Shown piece after piece: positions 1-11,455 of a stretch of 64,000 bases of DNA. The position numbers were made by a program, and so were the translations under genes. Origin of the DNA: Sarcocystis neurona (Eukaryota; Apicomplexa; Conoidasida; Eucoccidiorida; Sarcocystidae); NCBI GenBank assembly GCA_000727475.1, contig KL647292.1, forward strand, positions 2,535,774-2,599,773, given 5' to 3'. The stretch's first letter is position 1; each line of letters starts with the position of its first letter. Below the pieces are notes generated by a model. The model did no database searches. It worked only from the letters and a program-made list of their open reading frames with translations, and was not told the origin of the DNA.

Positions 1-267
1 GATGTCTGCACAGTACAGTTCTATACATGTCGCACATCTTCTCACCATATACGCGCTTTCACCTGTGTGCATTTCATGTGTATACGCGCGTGTGTGGCCA
101 GAGCAGGAGTAGAAAGCTAGGAGGAAATTCCTGCCTTTCAGCAACTGTACGTCTGTGTAGGTGACGAAGGCGTCTGTCGACGCACGCGCTATAGACTCTC
201 AAACAGAGCTACACATTTATAGAAATACGGACATACAAATATAAAAACACAGGACGGAGTTAGTTAC
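1..267. other. Left flank, no gene resolved
   Basis: This stretch holds alternating purine/pyrimidine DNA. It must lie in an intron of the D-glutamate cyclase-like gene, because that gene's exon at 417-268 ends at a donor (GTAACT on the minus strand) with an unfinished codon. I could not find the next exon here, so it is expected beyond the left edge. Confidence 0.5.
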
Positions 268-3200
268 CTTCTTCAACTAGAGATTTCAACATAATCTTCT
301 GCTGCTGCGTGTCCGGGAGAAGCGCGGCAAGTGGACAGCTGCAGGTTTTTGTACGCGTGGCCAGCACCCCGAGCATCGCGCACAATCCCCACGCTCCCCA
401 GGTGGCTGTAGTGGAAACTGAAAAGAAGTTCAAGGCCGCACGAGGAGGACCAGTTGCGCCATCTCAATACACTTCTCGTGATGGGGACACAGGTCATCAC
501 AGCGCGGGACACCCGTGTTCAGACTCACCGGAATTGTTGACTTGCGTTCTTGCATGTTACATATGTATACGTGTTTCTACACCTGTAGGTGTTTACGGGC
601 ACACAGGTATGTATGCACGCGTGAGTGTGCGTGTTAGGGGGCATAGATTTATATACACGTCTACGTACACATATATATATATATACACGTGTATACATTG
701 CGAATGTGTGTAGATGCAAGTACGTATCTGCACGTTAAATAGGTGAGAGTCTCTCTGCGTAATAATGTGGGTCAGCTATAAATCATATACACTTGTGTGT
801 GCGTACATACATGTTGATGCGTATATATACACGCATATTTGCGCGTACATGTGTATACCCGCGTAACGTCAGTACCTTCATGTCTACGTATCTGTATATA
901 TATATATATATATTAGTAGTGCCCTGTGCATTGTGTGTTAAAAAGCGGAGGGCACCGTAATAAGGGGAGGAATGAATACACTTATGCACAGAAACAGACG
1001 TTGCTCGCAACATCTGCGCGTTGTGAGCCTGTATTCCTAAACGTACATAAACAGAGCGATTTACGAAGCCGTCACGCGTCTGCGTGTGTCTAGACGGATG
1101 TGTGGCAAGACGTACGTACAGAATCACCGATGTGACGTCTACGCACATATACGCACGCAGGGATATGTGTGTGTCACAGCTGCAGCGGCACTACACAACC
1201 TTCGGAACACAGGCTACATATCCGCGCTTTTGACGGGCAAACAAGAACGCTTCACATGCGCAAAGGGCAGAAACAGGCACCCTTTTCCAGGACACACTTT
1301 TCTTTCCGTACTTATAGTGTAGTCGCAGGGCACGGTGCATGCAATTTCTTTTCCGTTTTCCACCTGTTCCTTCACGAACTCCACGTGCTTCCCCATTCCT
1401 AGCTCATTGCCTGAGCCAAACCGAAAACAGGAAAACGGCGAGGCAACCGCAGCAGCAGAAACTGCGATAGGAGTTGTAGACATAACAGCCGTAACAGAAA
1501 GACAGGCAGCAGCAGCGTCGGTGGTAGCCGCGCTGGCAGCAGCATCCGCTCCACAGGAGGCAAAAGTTTTATTGAGACCTGCTGTCACTTTGCAACTGTG
1601 AAAAAAGAAGTGGACTTTCAAGCCAGGACGGGCGCAAGAGCGGCGGAAGCAAACTGCTGAACAACCAGCACGAGCGATAGTGTTCATCTATTGAACTCTA
1701 AGAGGGTAAAGCATTCGCAGAAAAGGTGGATTGACATATGTATATATGCACCTGCGTATATAGGAACATTTCTGGCACGTGTCCATGCGGTCGTATGTAT
1801 ACTTGATATTATATATCGGTGCTCGGGAACCGGGGAATAGAAAAGCTACTCACTACGCAAAAAAAAATCTCCAGCAGTGGTGTGGTGGTGACACGCTTAT
1901 TCCATTGCGGAGGAAGTCGGAAGACGGTGCTCATAACTGTAGTCATACACGAGTCTACAAGCAACCGGAACAGACAAACATACGCATGACACGTACATCA
2001 GTGTACTCACGTGCCCATGCCCGTATCTCTAAAGGCGTACATCGGATACGTGGGCAAAAAATGTAAATGTAAAAAGTACAGGTGTAATAGGTACGAAGGG
2101 CGCACAACGGTGAACGTCAAAATGCGTACGTACGTATATTTGTACAAGCAGGTTTACACGTCTGTAGCGTGTGAGTGTATATACATATATATGGTCTACG
2201 TATGTATGGTTGTATGTATGTTTACATGTATGTATCTATCTATATATGGGAATATATATGCACACGTACAGATAGGTATGTACGTATGTGCTGCACCGTT
2301 CCTGTCTCAGATCCAACCTAGCAAATAATTCAACGCTTTCCGAGCAGACCACTCACTCGTTAATTGGAAGACCTCCTGTTTCCTTCTTGCTGCCCTTTTC
2401 AGGGTCTCTGCCTGTCCTGTTGCTTTCACTTTCTCTTACCCAATTCCGCGATTACAGCCGTCGTGACCTGGTGTTCGGGACGGAGAACGAATTTGTCGGG
2501 GCATGCGTAGAGGTACTTAAAAGTCGCATCAAAACCCGTCATGTTAGCTTTGTCGTGCGCCCGAGTTTGGCCATCCTCTGCCGGTCCCGGCCTGAAAGGC
2601 GTGCACAACCAAGAGGCGACGGAGCAACAGCAGTTACAAGTGATAAAAAGGTAGTTCCACGAAGTCGCTGAAAATGGGTACCTCCGGAGAAAAATATGCT
2701 TGCATTGTTGAGCAAATTTTAAGAAGAGCCCAGTTGAAGAAATCACAGCACAAAAAAACAGAACAAATGTAAAAGCAGCTTCCAAGAACTAAGACGCGAC
2801 AGAAGTGTCCAGCAACCATAAGAAAAGCGAACCCGGGGTCTTGGAAGTGGTGAGCAAGGCAGGTCAATAAAACAGGGTAGAGGGAAGCAGGCGAAGCATA
2901 ATGAAGGCCGTCGTCTCCACATAATCCATCATAAGACGGTAAGGCGATCCAGGCTGGCAAACAGGTCACGGGCGAATGAAAGCAAATCAGGATACAGCAG
3001 ACAAAATTACACACCAACGAATTAACAAAACAGCTCGAAGATATCAGGAGCAAGCATTACGAACCGTTTACCGAATCATCATCAGCAAGTCCACGTGCGA
3101 CAACTCACAGCGGCAAAGGGTGGACGAGCGTCCGCAAGCGCAGCGAACGAGGGGGAGGCGTTCAAGATGTGCAAGAAGTCAAAATCACCAGAGGGAAACA

Positions 3201-6200
3201 ACGGAGACCAACACCGGCTATTCACTCTTGTACGTGTTACCAGGTGGAACGATCCACGAAAAATGCGCCCTACGTACGCAAAATGCTTCACTGTAGAATT
3301 GGCAAGGCCAACAAGTGTAGGGGAAATTTTCGCCCCTGCTGGTTGTAAAGTCATTCCGTTGCGTTCAGGAGCACGCTTCGTCCGACTCCAAATTGGATAG
3401 TGGAAGGCTGCTATTGCAGCAGTGTACGCATGAAGTCCACGTCGTCCTACACACCTCGACATCGGACAGACTACGCAGGTTGACGGCTGTGATTGCGTAC
3501 ACGTGTCTGACATCTACCGTAGGTGCATACTGCATGTATGCCGTCTAGAGATGCGTAATTGCGGACTTATATACAGATGCATACACACACAGTTGCAATT
3601 CCATTTGTAGGTAGCAGAACTTCTTGGATCGTGGTATTCCCTACCAACGTGAGCGGCGGCCGCATCTCCACATCGACACTCACGTCACGCAGCAGGTAGT
3701 AAATGTACACGTACGTAGAAAAGTGCACAAGCTCCCCTATCAAACAGCAAGTCCTCACCCCTGTTCTGTCGCAATGCACCCGTGTACTTGTCCGGCTGGT
3801 CATACACAAGCACGGTCTGTACACCCTTGAATACCGCCGGCGTAGGACTGTTGTGCTACACACGTCTATACAGACACCGAGGCCAGTTGTCGAGATAGCT
3901 GTGCACAGCCTGCCGGTGCATATACTACCTCCTAACGATTCACAATATACAAAGCGTGTTCGTACGTAGAAACACCACCGCCGAGCCGGGCGTGTGGTTG
4001 AGGATAGCGATATAGCCGGGTGAACACCAGGACGTAGAAACACCACCACCTAGCCGGGCATATGGTTGAGGATAGCGATATAATTGGGTGAGCGCCAAAT
4101 TCATACCTGCCGACGTTGATGATGCAGTCAACGGCGTCGTAAAGCTGCTGCAACTTTCTGTCGTCGTCCTCCGACCAGTTCCGCTGGCACGAGACTTTCA
4201 TGTACATTACTGACATTTGTGTCATTTCCTGCGTGTAAAGGAAAGCAGCGCAAAGTCACTTGCACGTGGATGCTGGCCTCTTGCAAATTTCCTGAGCGAA
4301 AAACAAAAGACTGCTACATACTTTACGTAGAAACCGTGTTCAAATTTTTCATAGCTTTCATATTTTCCCATAATCCAGTCCACTCAATTTTGACCTTTGC
4401 AGTATTGGTGTGCATGTGCATTCGCGCGCAGATTAGGCACACCACGTAGCTTTCTGTAAACCTGAAGGCATTATCTCTACGTATCCGTATCCCATTGTGT
4501 GGGCAATACGTCCGCAATTGTGACGCACCGGGGGGAAGTCTGGGAGAGAGGGAAAGGCTCTTATATGCGTACAAATGTGTACTGGATACATATTCGCACG
4601 ACTTTACTGACGTGAACATCAACGCCGAAAAGCCTGTTTCTTTCTGCACGTGTTTCCGTAGAGCCACCACTACACATGTGTACGCATAAGAATCGAGGCG
4701 ACGCGCCGTCGAAGAAAGGGTGCTTGAAGACTGGGTCAAGAATCAAATGCCGCATCCTTGAAGCCGACTGAAAAGCAATTTACGAAGGGAGGGTGCTACA
4801 GAGCTGGGTCATGAACCAAGTTCCGCACCCTAGAAATCCACTAAAAAGCAATGTTCTGGCGTTCGTAGAGGACCAGCGATCCGTAGAAACAATTCGTGAT
4901 ACACTGGGAGTGCGTGAATAGCTACAGTAACCTTGTTTCCGTGAAATATACCCACGGGCGAGTAACAAATGCATGTCGGAACTACCTGTTTCTGCCGGGG
5001 GTCTTCAATTTCAATCATAGAAATATCCACCTTCTTGAATGGCTCCACGACTTGTTCGTGGTTGATTTCATCTGCGACACAACAGTAAAAGGGGATAAAG
5101 AAAAAACGTGCAGTTCTTGAGAACGTCCGCTTTGTCGCGCTTAATCCTATCTCAGGGTCTTTGCATTCGGTGCACGATGTACGTGTAGCCGTTAGTGCGA
5201 AACTTCTCTCCATGTTACGTTGACCGACTTCATAAAAACATTCACGTAGATTTCACTCCTGACTTCAGACGGAAAACTGTAAATGACTCTGAGGAAAAGC
5301 ACGCACCTCGCCATTGAGAGCTACACACAAGCGCACGAGTTGGTGAACGACTTCTGAGGAAACGCATGAGTACGACACTTTCGGAAGGCGCAAAAATTTT
5401 CACCACCAGTTAGATTGGACACATCACAGTGCCATCTCACGGTGCACATAAGTATTTCCAAGCTCAAACTTTAAGCGTTGCATTACCGGTATACCACCCG
5501 ACTATGTTGTTGCAAGCATATGTAAAATGCACAACCGCACATACAATTATGTCTTCACATGCTGTTTCCGTTATAGGCGTACCGCCTGCTCAGGAGAACA
5601 CTTGAAAAGTCTTCGCCACTTCACTGCGAGAAGAATACATCCGCTTGCTGTCACAAGATCACATCCTAACGACAGGTTATTCGTTGATAAATTCTGTCAG
5701 TTCTTTGTACGGAAATTTGACCACACGCACACCAACATACTTCGTGCACAAAAACCCTATCCACCCATCTGAATACGACGTTTTGACCAACTCAGATTTC
5801 TGCTTGCCTGCATTTCATACCGAGGAGACATAATGCTGGTCATCAAAGAGGACGTAAATTCGAGGCTTGCACCCGCGTACAACACAATTGTTTGTATGAA
5901 GGACTGCTGTCATCTTCCAGGAAACTTTGTACGAAACAGTTCGGTTCTGTCTGGGGAACTGAAGGTTATAGCTATTGACAACTGCCGCTCTAGGACTGGT
6001 CCGTAAGCCATTTCCATCGGCTAATGGAAATTAGCCGTGCGCCTCTGCACGTGGTTGCATTCCAGCGACCTCATCGCTTTCGTCTTTTCATATCCACGTG
6101 TGCAACTCCTTTCAAGTAAAGACACCCACCTAATTTCTTACACACTGCCACATACGCTTGTAATAACACTGGTCTATGCCGTGCTTTTCTTTGAATGTGT

Positions 6201-6747
6201 ACATACACTCACAGGCACACACACACTTGCGACGGCACTTTTCCCTGTACACATTCAGGCGTCCTATACGCACACATAATGTACTACACGCGTAACCTAT
6301 CGCCTACGTAAGTCTCGTTGTACTTTTGACACTACGTGTCTGAAATATCTTTGTATTCCATATTTTTCCCTACTTACCTGATACAACGACGACCTGTTTG
6401 CCGAGTTGTTTGAGCGTTTTGACCAGGGCAGCAGCACCAGCGGGTCCGTCTGTGTCGGTTGGGGGCCACATAATTGTGCAGTTGGCAGAGCCTACAAGTA
6501 GGGCGACCACCTGCACTTGCTGCTGTAGCAGCACTTGTGCCAGCTGCAGGAGTTGGCCCTTTCCTGCAGCATTGTATAAAGCCTGTACCCCTCCCTTTAT
6601 CTTGTGGTGGCCTGGTTCTCGCACGAGCAGCTGTTCTAGTGTTTGACAACATTCTTCTTCCACGCAGCAACAGCTCACTTCAGCAGTGTTGGACACCATG
6701 GGAGAAGAAGAGATGGTGGTTTCAGCGGAGCCGGTTGGCACTTCCAT
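268..6747 (-). CDS. D-glutamate cyclase-like protein (DUF4392), multi-exon, 3' end outside the window
   Basis: Exons on the minus strand: 6747-6378, 5071-4986, 4228-4107, 2591-2440, 1410-1312 and 417-268. All have GT..AG borders and reading phase is kept at every join, giving at least 326 residues. The spliced protein follows the DUF4392 family in order. Residues about 36-60 hold the EPGHHKIKGGVQALYNAAGK segment. A TDTDGPAGAAALVKTLKQLG motif at about 97-116 matches the family's TDGPxGA signature, and a VVVVSDE strand crosses the exon 1/2 join. IINVGRPGPAEDG at about 187-199 corresponds to the family's IERxGRxxDG. GNELGMGKH at about 243-251 corresponds to GDGGNELGMG, followed by EIACTVPCDY and ATWGAWGLCAML (family: NWGxYxLA). 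In animals this enzyme is mitochondrial and turns D-glutamate into 5-oxo-D-proline. The start is the first ATG of exon 1; no clear targeting peptide is seen. Odd points: the first half of the GDGGNE motif is replaced (IAELGNELGMG), and the introns are long (0.76-1.5 kb). Family assignment is strong, while activity is inferred. Confidence 0.8.
3964..4096. repeat. Tandem duplication, two 65-bp copies
   Basis: Copies at 3964-4028 and 4032-4096 share ACGTAGAAACACCACC, AGCCGGGC and GGTTGAGGATAGCGATAT with few differences. They lie in the intron just downstream of exon 3 (4228-4107) of the D-glutamate cyclase-like gene. Confidence 0.85.
4711..4853. repeat. Direct repeat, two diverged ~70-bp copies
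   Basis: Copies at about 4711-4780 and 4784-4853 share the order GAAGxxAGGGTGCT, GxCTGGGTCA, CCGCAxCCT and CTxAAAAGCAAT. They lie in the intron between exons 2 and 3 of the D-glutamate cyclase-like gene and are more diverged than the pair at 3964-4096. Confidence 0.75.
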
Positions 6748-7237
6748 TGTGACGATGGATGGTCAGAAGTTGTAAGGGTAATGTAAAACGTAGTTCTATC
6801 TACTTACGTACATATGCTGCGCATTGTAGCGGTATACATTCGAGTAACACGGTGAAGAAATGTCGAACAAAGGCGGGAGAAGCTGTGTATTAGTGCCAGG
6901 ATCATAAGAGGCGATAGGGCACACACAAAAATCCGATTTTACGATAAAAACCACTAGCACACAAGCCGCCCCTGTGTTTTCGCGAACGTCTTTGTATGTA
7001 TCCCTTCAATGTGTATACGGCTACGCGCAAATATACCTAAGTCTCCAGATTGATGTCTTTCCGCGGAAAGATGGATAGATGTGCTCGTCCTTTCTATTTA
7101 TTGCTTAGCACGCCTTCACGTGGGCTGGTTCCGTGATGGCTTTAAGTCACACGTAGTTTCTCTGCATTTGCGTGACTTCACATCCATCATTTTGTCTGAT
7201 GTACTTCTGTTCTCCATCAGCAGCCCGGCCGCCGCCA
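6748..7237. other. Intergenic, probable 5' region of the cyclase-like gene and 3' region of the next gene
   Basis: No open frame with exon borders is seen. The segment lies between the minus-strand start at 6747 and the minus-strand stop at 7238, so it should hold the promoter and 5' UTR of the cyclase-like gene and the 3' UTR of its upstream neighbour. No individual site can be called. Confidence 0.45.
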
Positions 7238-10200
7238 TTATTTTTGAACGATGCCGTCTTCAAAAGTAGCGCGCACATGCCCCTCGGCTGCTGCTACTGC
7301 TGCCGTCCCCTGTGCTGTTGCCGTTACCCTGCAGTGCTCTTTTCGCCGTCTTAGGCACCTAAAAATATGTATAGATACGGCTTTGCTAGAAAACGGCGCG
7401 TGCGGGACGGCCGTGTCTGACGTAGTTTGCGAACGTGGAGTTTTTTCGTATGCACAGTGCAAGGGTTCCCGACTAGCTCAAAGGGTTAAGAGTACTTGTG
7501 ACCTCCAAAAACTTCTACATCTTGCGTGTGTGTAGACTTATAACCCTAGTAAGGGAGCTATATATAACGAGGAATTCACGGGTATAACGTTATTGCCTTC
7601 GCACGCACGCGCCTCACGTAAGTATTAGGCGACAAAGGCAATAACGTTACACCTGTGAATTCCTCGTTATGTGCAGCTCCATTACTAGAGTTAAGAGTCT
7701 ACACACACGTAAGACGAAGTTTTTGGAGGTCACAGGTACTGTTAACCCTTTGAGCTAGTCAGGAATCCTTGCATTGTGCATACGAAAAAACTCCACGTTC
7801 GCAAACAATGTCAGACACGGCCGTCCCCGCACACGCCGCCTTCTAGCAAACCCGTATCTACACATATTTGTAGGTGCCTACGTGCCTGTTCGCACGCGCC
7901 TCACGTAAGTAGTAGGCGACAAACAGGTGTAGCCGCAAGACAACAACTGTGCATGTGTACGGAAAGAACATTGTAGACGCACAGCTAAACTCACTCCTGG
8001 AGACCGTCAGGGCATATTGTTTCTGGAGGAGACCGTCAGCGCATATTATTTCCGTAGGAGACCATCAGCGCGTATTGTTGTTGCGGAGCACTTTGCAGCG
8101 GTAGTGCAACGATTGCGTACGTGGAGAAACATGCAGGCGTACTGCGTGGAAGAATCTGTATAGAATGGCGTGAAAAACCTGGCCCTCACAACAGTTGCTA
8201 CAAGTCAGCACACTCGCGGATTTTGAAAAAGCCAAACGAAAGAACTTACCATTCTTACCTGCTTACGTACACTCGTACTATCGGTCGGTGTGCGCAAGGA
8301 ATACTAAGCACTGTTTCAACATTATTCAAAAGTACTCGTGTCATCTGTTCGGCAGCGCTTTTCCCTATAAGCTGCAGTAAAATGAAAGACTTCACGTACC
8401 CATACAGAAGTATTCGTATGTGTCGGTGTTCGCGGGTAGTTGGGTCACTCTTCCCTCTGTAGAAATGAATGTATGTCTCTGGACACATGTATGCATGAAT
8501 GTATATCTCTGCATACATGTATGCGTGTAGTCGTTTACGTATGCACCTATGCTGTTACGTGTAATTGCAGAAGTATTTACGTATGGCCGTGCGCATGGTA
8601 AACACACGTAAGGCCCCGACCAACCAAAGTGCCACACGGACTAATGCCGCTACACCGCAGTCGTTCGTTTCAGGTTCATCAGCCGAACTGTAGGTAAACA
8701 TAAACGAACATATGAGTAAAGAGTATTCTGCTGACTCTGAAACATAGGAGAGGGCACCTCTCTACAAACAGCAAAGACACCTGTCTACAAAATTCGTTAA
8801 TAGGGTCCTGCGTTGTTCAGTGTCCACAAGTAAACGTAAACGAAAATAAAAGTAAAGAATATCCTGCTGACTCTGAATGTCTCGGGAGCTTGCCAAGTTC
8901 CTGATATGCAGTCATCTCACAGCATACTTTGGTTCAGACGAAATGAATTATCTGCTCGAGCTGTTGGGAATTGGGACGAACAAGTGCGTCATAGCGGCAT
9001 TACACGAAGTGATACTTTTATTTATACGCACGTACACACATACGTATGCATATGTTATGTACGTCTAAGTAGCACAACATGAAAATATACACATTCACGC
9101 AAAGACAAAGGCAACTACAGGTGTATATATGTATAGTCTTTCAAAGTGCCATTATTTTCAACTATGTTCATAAAAGGACGGTGTGGTCCAGTCCGCTCAT
9201 GGCGCAAGCAACGCCGACGGCATGCGGCAATTCTTTATCTCCCAGCTAGTGCTTCACCGTGGGCGAATGACGGTCAACTTGTCCGCAGTCCCCCATCAGG
9301 ACCTAGGCAATCTCACAACTGCACACATCTACAAATGTACGAGTAAATACACACGTGTGCTTGTATTCATTCGGCGAGCAAGTCGCAGGGTAAGTTACGT
9401 ATCCGTCCATTCATTTATATATATATATATAGGCATAGTGGTGTAGGTATACGTGGACGTATGTGTTGTTTTTGCGTACCTGCATATATATATATATATG
9501 CAGGTGTATACGTGTTCACGCATACACCTACTTGCGTATCATACAGAATACGCAGAGGGGAGGATCCAATATGTCTGGACGTTCAGAGATGTGTGAGCAC
9601 GGGTTCCGTGTAATGGAGGTGGCGCTGACGACCCGTCGCGCCACCAGAGTTCTCGGAACAGCTGATTACCTCTGTGCAGTACGAGTATGTGTTCAGACAA
9701 TGAAAGACATATGCGTTTAACTCATGTATGTATATATGTATATATATATGTATGTATACGAACAGACTAACTGCGTTGATTGTGCGCGTCCGTCTTCACA
9801 ACACTAGACACAAGCACTGTATGTAGAACGAAACCGCGAGTCCTCTTGCGGCCTCCAAGACGCACATGCGTATCTGCATGGATACACATACATGTCGCAC
9901 AAATCTGGACGTATCTATCTCAATAATTACACGTATGGACAACAAGTCTGAGCGTCCTCAGAGGAGTATTCGCGCACATACAAGCACGACAAAATGTTAT
10001 ACCCACTGATATACGTATACACATAAATATACATAGATATGCATCAGACGGTTGCTTCAACATATGTACGTACGCGTGGAGATATATACATATAAAAATA
10101 TGGACTTGTGTGCACAGAGACGCAGACGTATGTGTATACATATATATATATATATATATACACGCGAACAAAGCCTTTTTAGCATCTACAAGTTATTCGC

Positions 10201-11002
10201 GTCCTCAATCACACAAAATCGCAAAGACCCTGCTTTGTTCTGCAAACGTGTATATACGCGTATATGCACACAGAGAGGTCTCGACAAAAATTACAGTGAA
10301 ACATCCAGCAAGTAATAATTGTTCATTCATACCATTGCAAATGAGTGCACACGTGCAGTCAAGAGCTTATTCGTATACACTCGTATAAACATATGAATAT
10401 GTTTGTAAATATACGCACACCAATGAATATGTGCAGACATATCCAAACAAAAGCGTTCTGGCGTATACAACTTGTGTGCGTCTCCGTAGATCCCCGACAC
10501 ACAGGCGCACACCCTGGTACGGTCTGCTGATGTACACACACATATATACGTAGGTCCCAGAAGGTACAGTACAACTGAAAATTCAACGAGTAACTGTGCA
10601 AGTGCAAATACCTACACTCGTATCCTCGTATTCTCGTAAACCCTGACAATGTTTTCGACCGTGCGCGTATACACAGAGACGGATACACGAATACACACTT
10701 GTACATGCATGTGTGAATGCATACCTGTGTCAAGTCACTTGAAGTATGCATACGTCTACTTTTTCTTACGAAAGGGCGCATACGTGTGCGGCGTTAGGGA
10801 AAGATGGGAACCGCGAGATACATTATCGCTGCGGATGGCAACCCTAGTACTCTGCAGACAAGTAAGTATTATTGTCCTCTATCTCTCGATTAGGCGACAG
10901 AAGGGCATCAGGCGCCTCGTTCGCTGGGCACAAAGCTAGAAATGACCTTTTCTCATTTGTCTGCCAAACGTTGTTTGTTCTTGCACCTTTCGAAGCTGCG
11001 TG
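7238..11002 (-). CDS. Unknown protein, about four exons
   Basis: Proposed exons: 11002-10851 (tentative), 9671-9545, 8371-8259 and 7328-7238 (stop). Phases fit at all three joins and total 483 nt. The exon at 8371-8259 is the clearest: acceptor ...TTTTACTGCAG, donor AG|GTAAGA, encoding LIGKSAAEQMTRVLLNN and then a VETVLSIP...RVYVSR stretch. The last exon encodes an Ala-rich linker and ends GHVRATFEDGIVQK. The exon at 9671-9545 encodes NQLFRELWWRDGSSAPP. No family is recognised. The 5' end is uncertain: an open frame starting at an ATG at 11278 (MKNRREEDSALEGKDEES) could be the first exon, but I could not join it cleanly. The last intron carries the large inverted repeat. Confidence 0.42.
7353..7879. 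repeat. Large imperfect inverted repeat (hairpin), ~246-bp arms and 35-bp spacer
   Basis: The left arm is 7353-7599 and the right arm 7635-7879. They are reverse complements over their whole length with scattered mismatches; examples are AGGCACCTA with TAGGTGCCT at the outer ends, GAGGAATTCAC with GTGAATTCCTC, CACGGCCGTC-type segments, and TATTGCCTT with AAGGCAATA next to the spacer. It lies inside the intron 8258-7329 of the minus-strand gene. No coding capacity or transposase is seen. A foldback or MITE-like element, or a recent inverted duplication, would both explain it. Confidence 0.9.
7889..7923. repeat. Second copy of the hairpin spacer
   Basis: TTCGCACGCGCCTCACGTAA and the following AGTAGGCGACAAA repeat, with a 4-bp deletion, the segment 7598-7636 that forms the spacer of the inverted repeat. 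The copy lies just outside the right arm. Confidence 0.8.
7999..8085. repeat. 29-bp tandem repeat, three copies
   Basis: Copies start at 7999, 8028 and 8057, each beginning GGAGACC(G/A)TCAG and continuing (G/C)GC(A/G)TATT. The period is exactly 29 bp. The repeat lies in the same intron as the inverted repeat. Confidence 0.85.
8694..8877. repeat. Dispersed direct repeat, two 48-bp copies
   Basis: Copies at 8694-8741 and 8830-8877 share GTAAAC(A/G)TAAACGAA and TGCTGACTCTGAA. They lie in the intron 9544-8372 of the unknown minus-strand gene. Confidence 0.8.
9183..9389 (+). other. Open frame with a good 3' splice donor, strand uncertain
   Basis: A plus-strand frame reads SAHGASNADGMRQFFISQ and then LVLHRGRMTVNLSAVPHQDL, ending at GCAGG|GTAAGT. 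It could be an exon of a gene nested in the intron 9544-8372 of the minus-strand gene, or chance. No family is recognised. Confidence 0.2.
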
Positions 11003-11278
11003 CTGCACGCGCCCCTCCACAAAAGTATAGAACACCTTTTGCCCTCAATCAATCTTGTGAAGCCTGTTTGTATCTTCCGTTCTCTCATTATCCTTCCTGT
11101 CTTTTTGCTTCTGCATCAGCTACACATGTGCCAATGACGGGGACAGTGTACTAAAAACTGCCTTTCTCCTCTCCTTAATCATTTATATCGCCTCAGCGTC
11201 TCCGCACATTGTGATACTAAACAGACTCTCTTCGTCCTTTCCTTCAAGTGCGGAGTCTTCTTCCCGCCTGTTTTTCAT

Positions 11279-11455
11279 GTACCACGCCGACTTCAATAAA
11301 GCCGAAGCTGCGCAGCTCTACGCAGGGACGGTCCTGCGTGCCTCCTTCCTCAGATAATATGCTGATCTGAACAACAAGGCTGCCCCCTGGGCTACACGCT
11401 TCTCACGTACGTACGCAATCACATAGGCACTTAAATGTTACTCATCCAGAGACAC
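11279..11455. other. Short intergenic stretch
   Basis: This segment lies between a possible minus-strand start (ATG at 11278) and the stop of the next minus-strand gene at 11456. It shows no further structure that I can support. Confidence 0.4.

Noticed and set aside
10804..10861. Plus-strand start (MGTARYIIAADGNPSTLQ) with a strong GTAAGT donor
   Set aside because: No in-phase following exon was found, and the minus strand over the same DNA gives an exon that joins in phase to the next ones. The overlap cannot be two genes.
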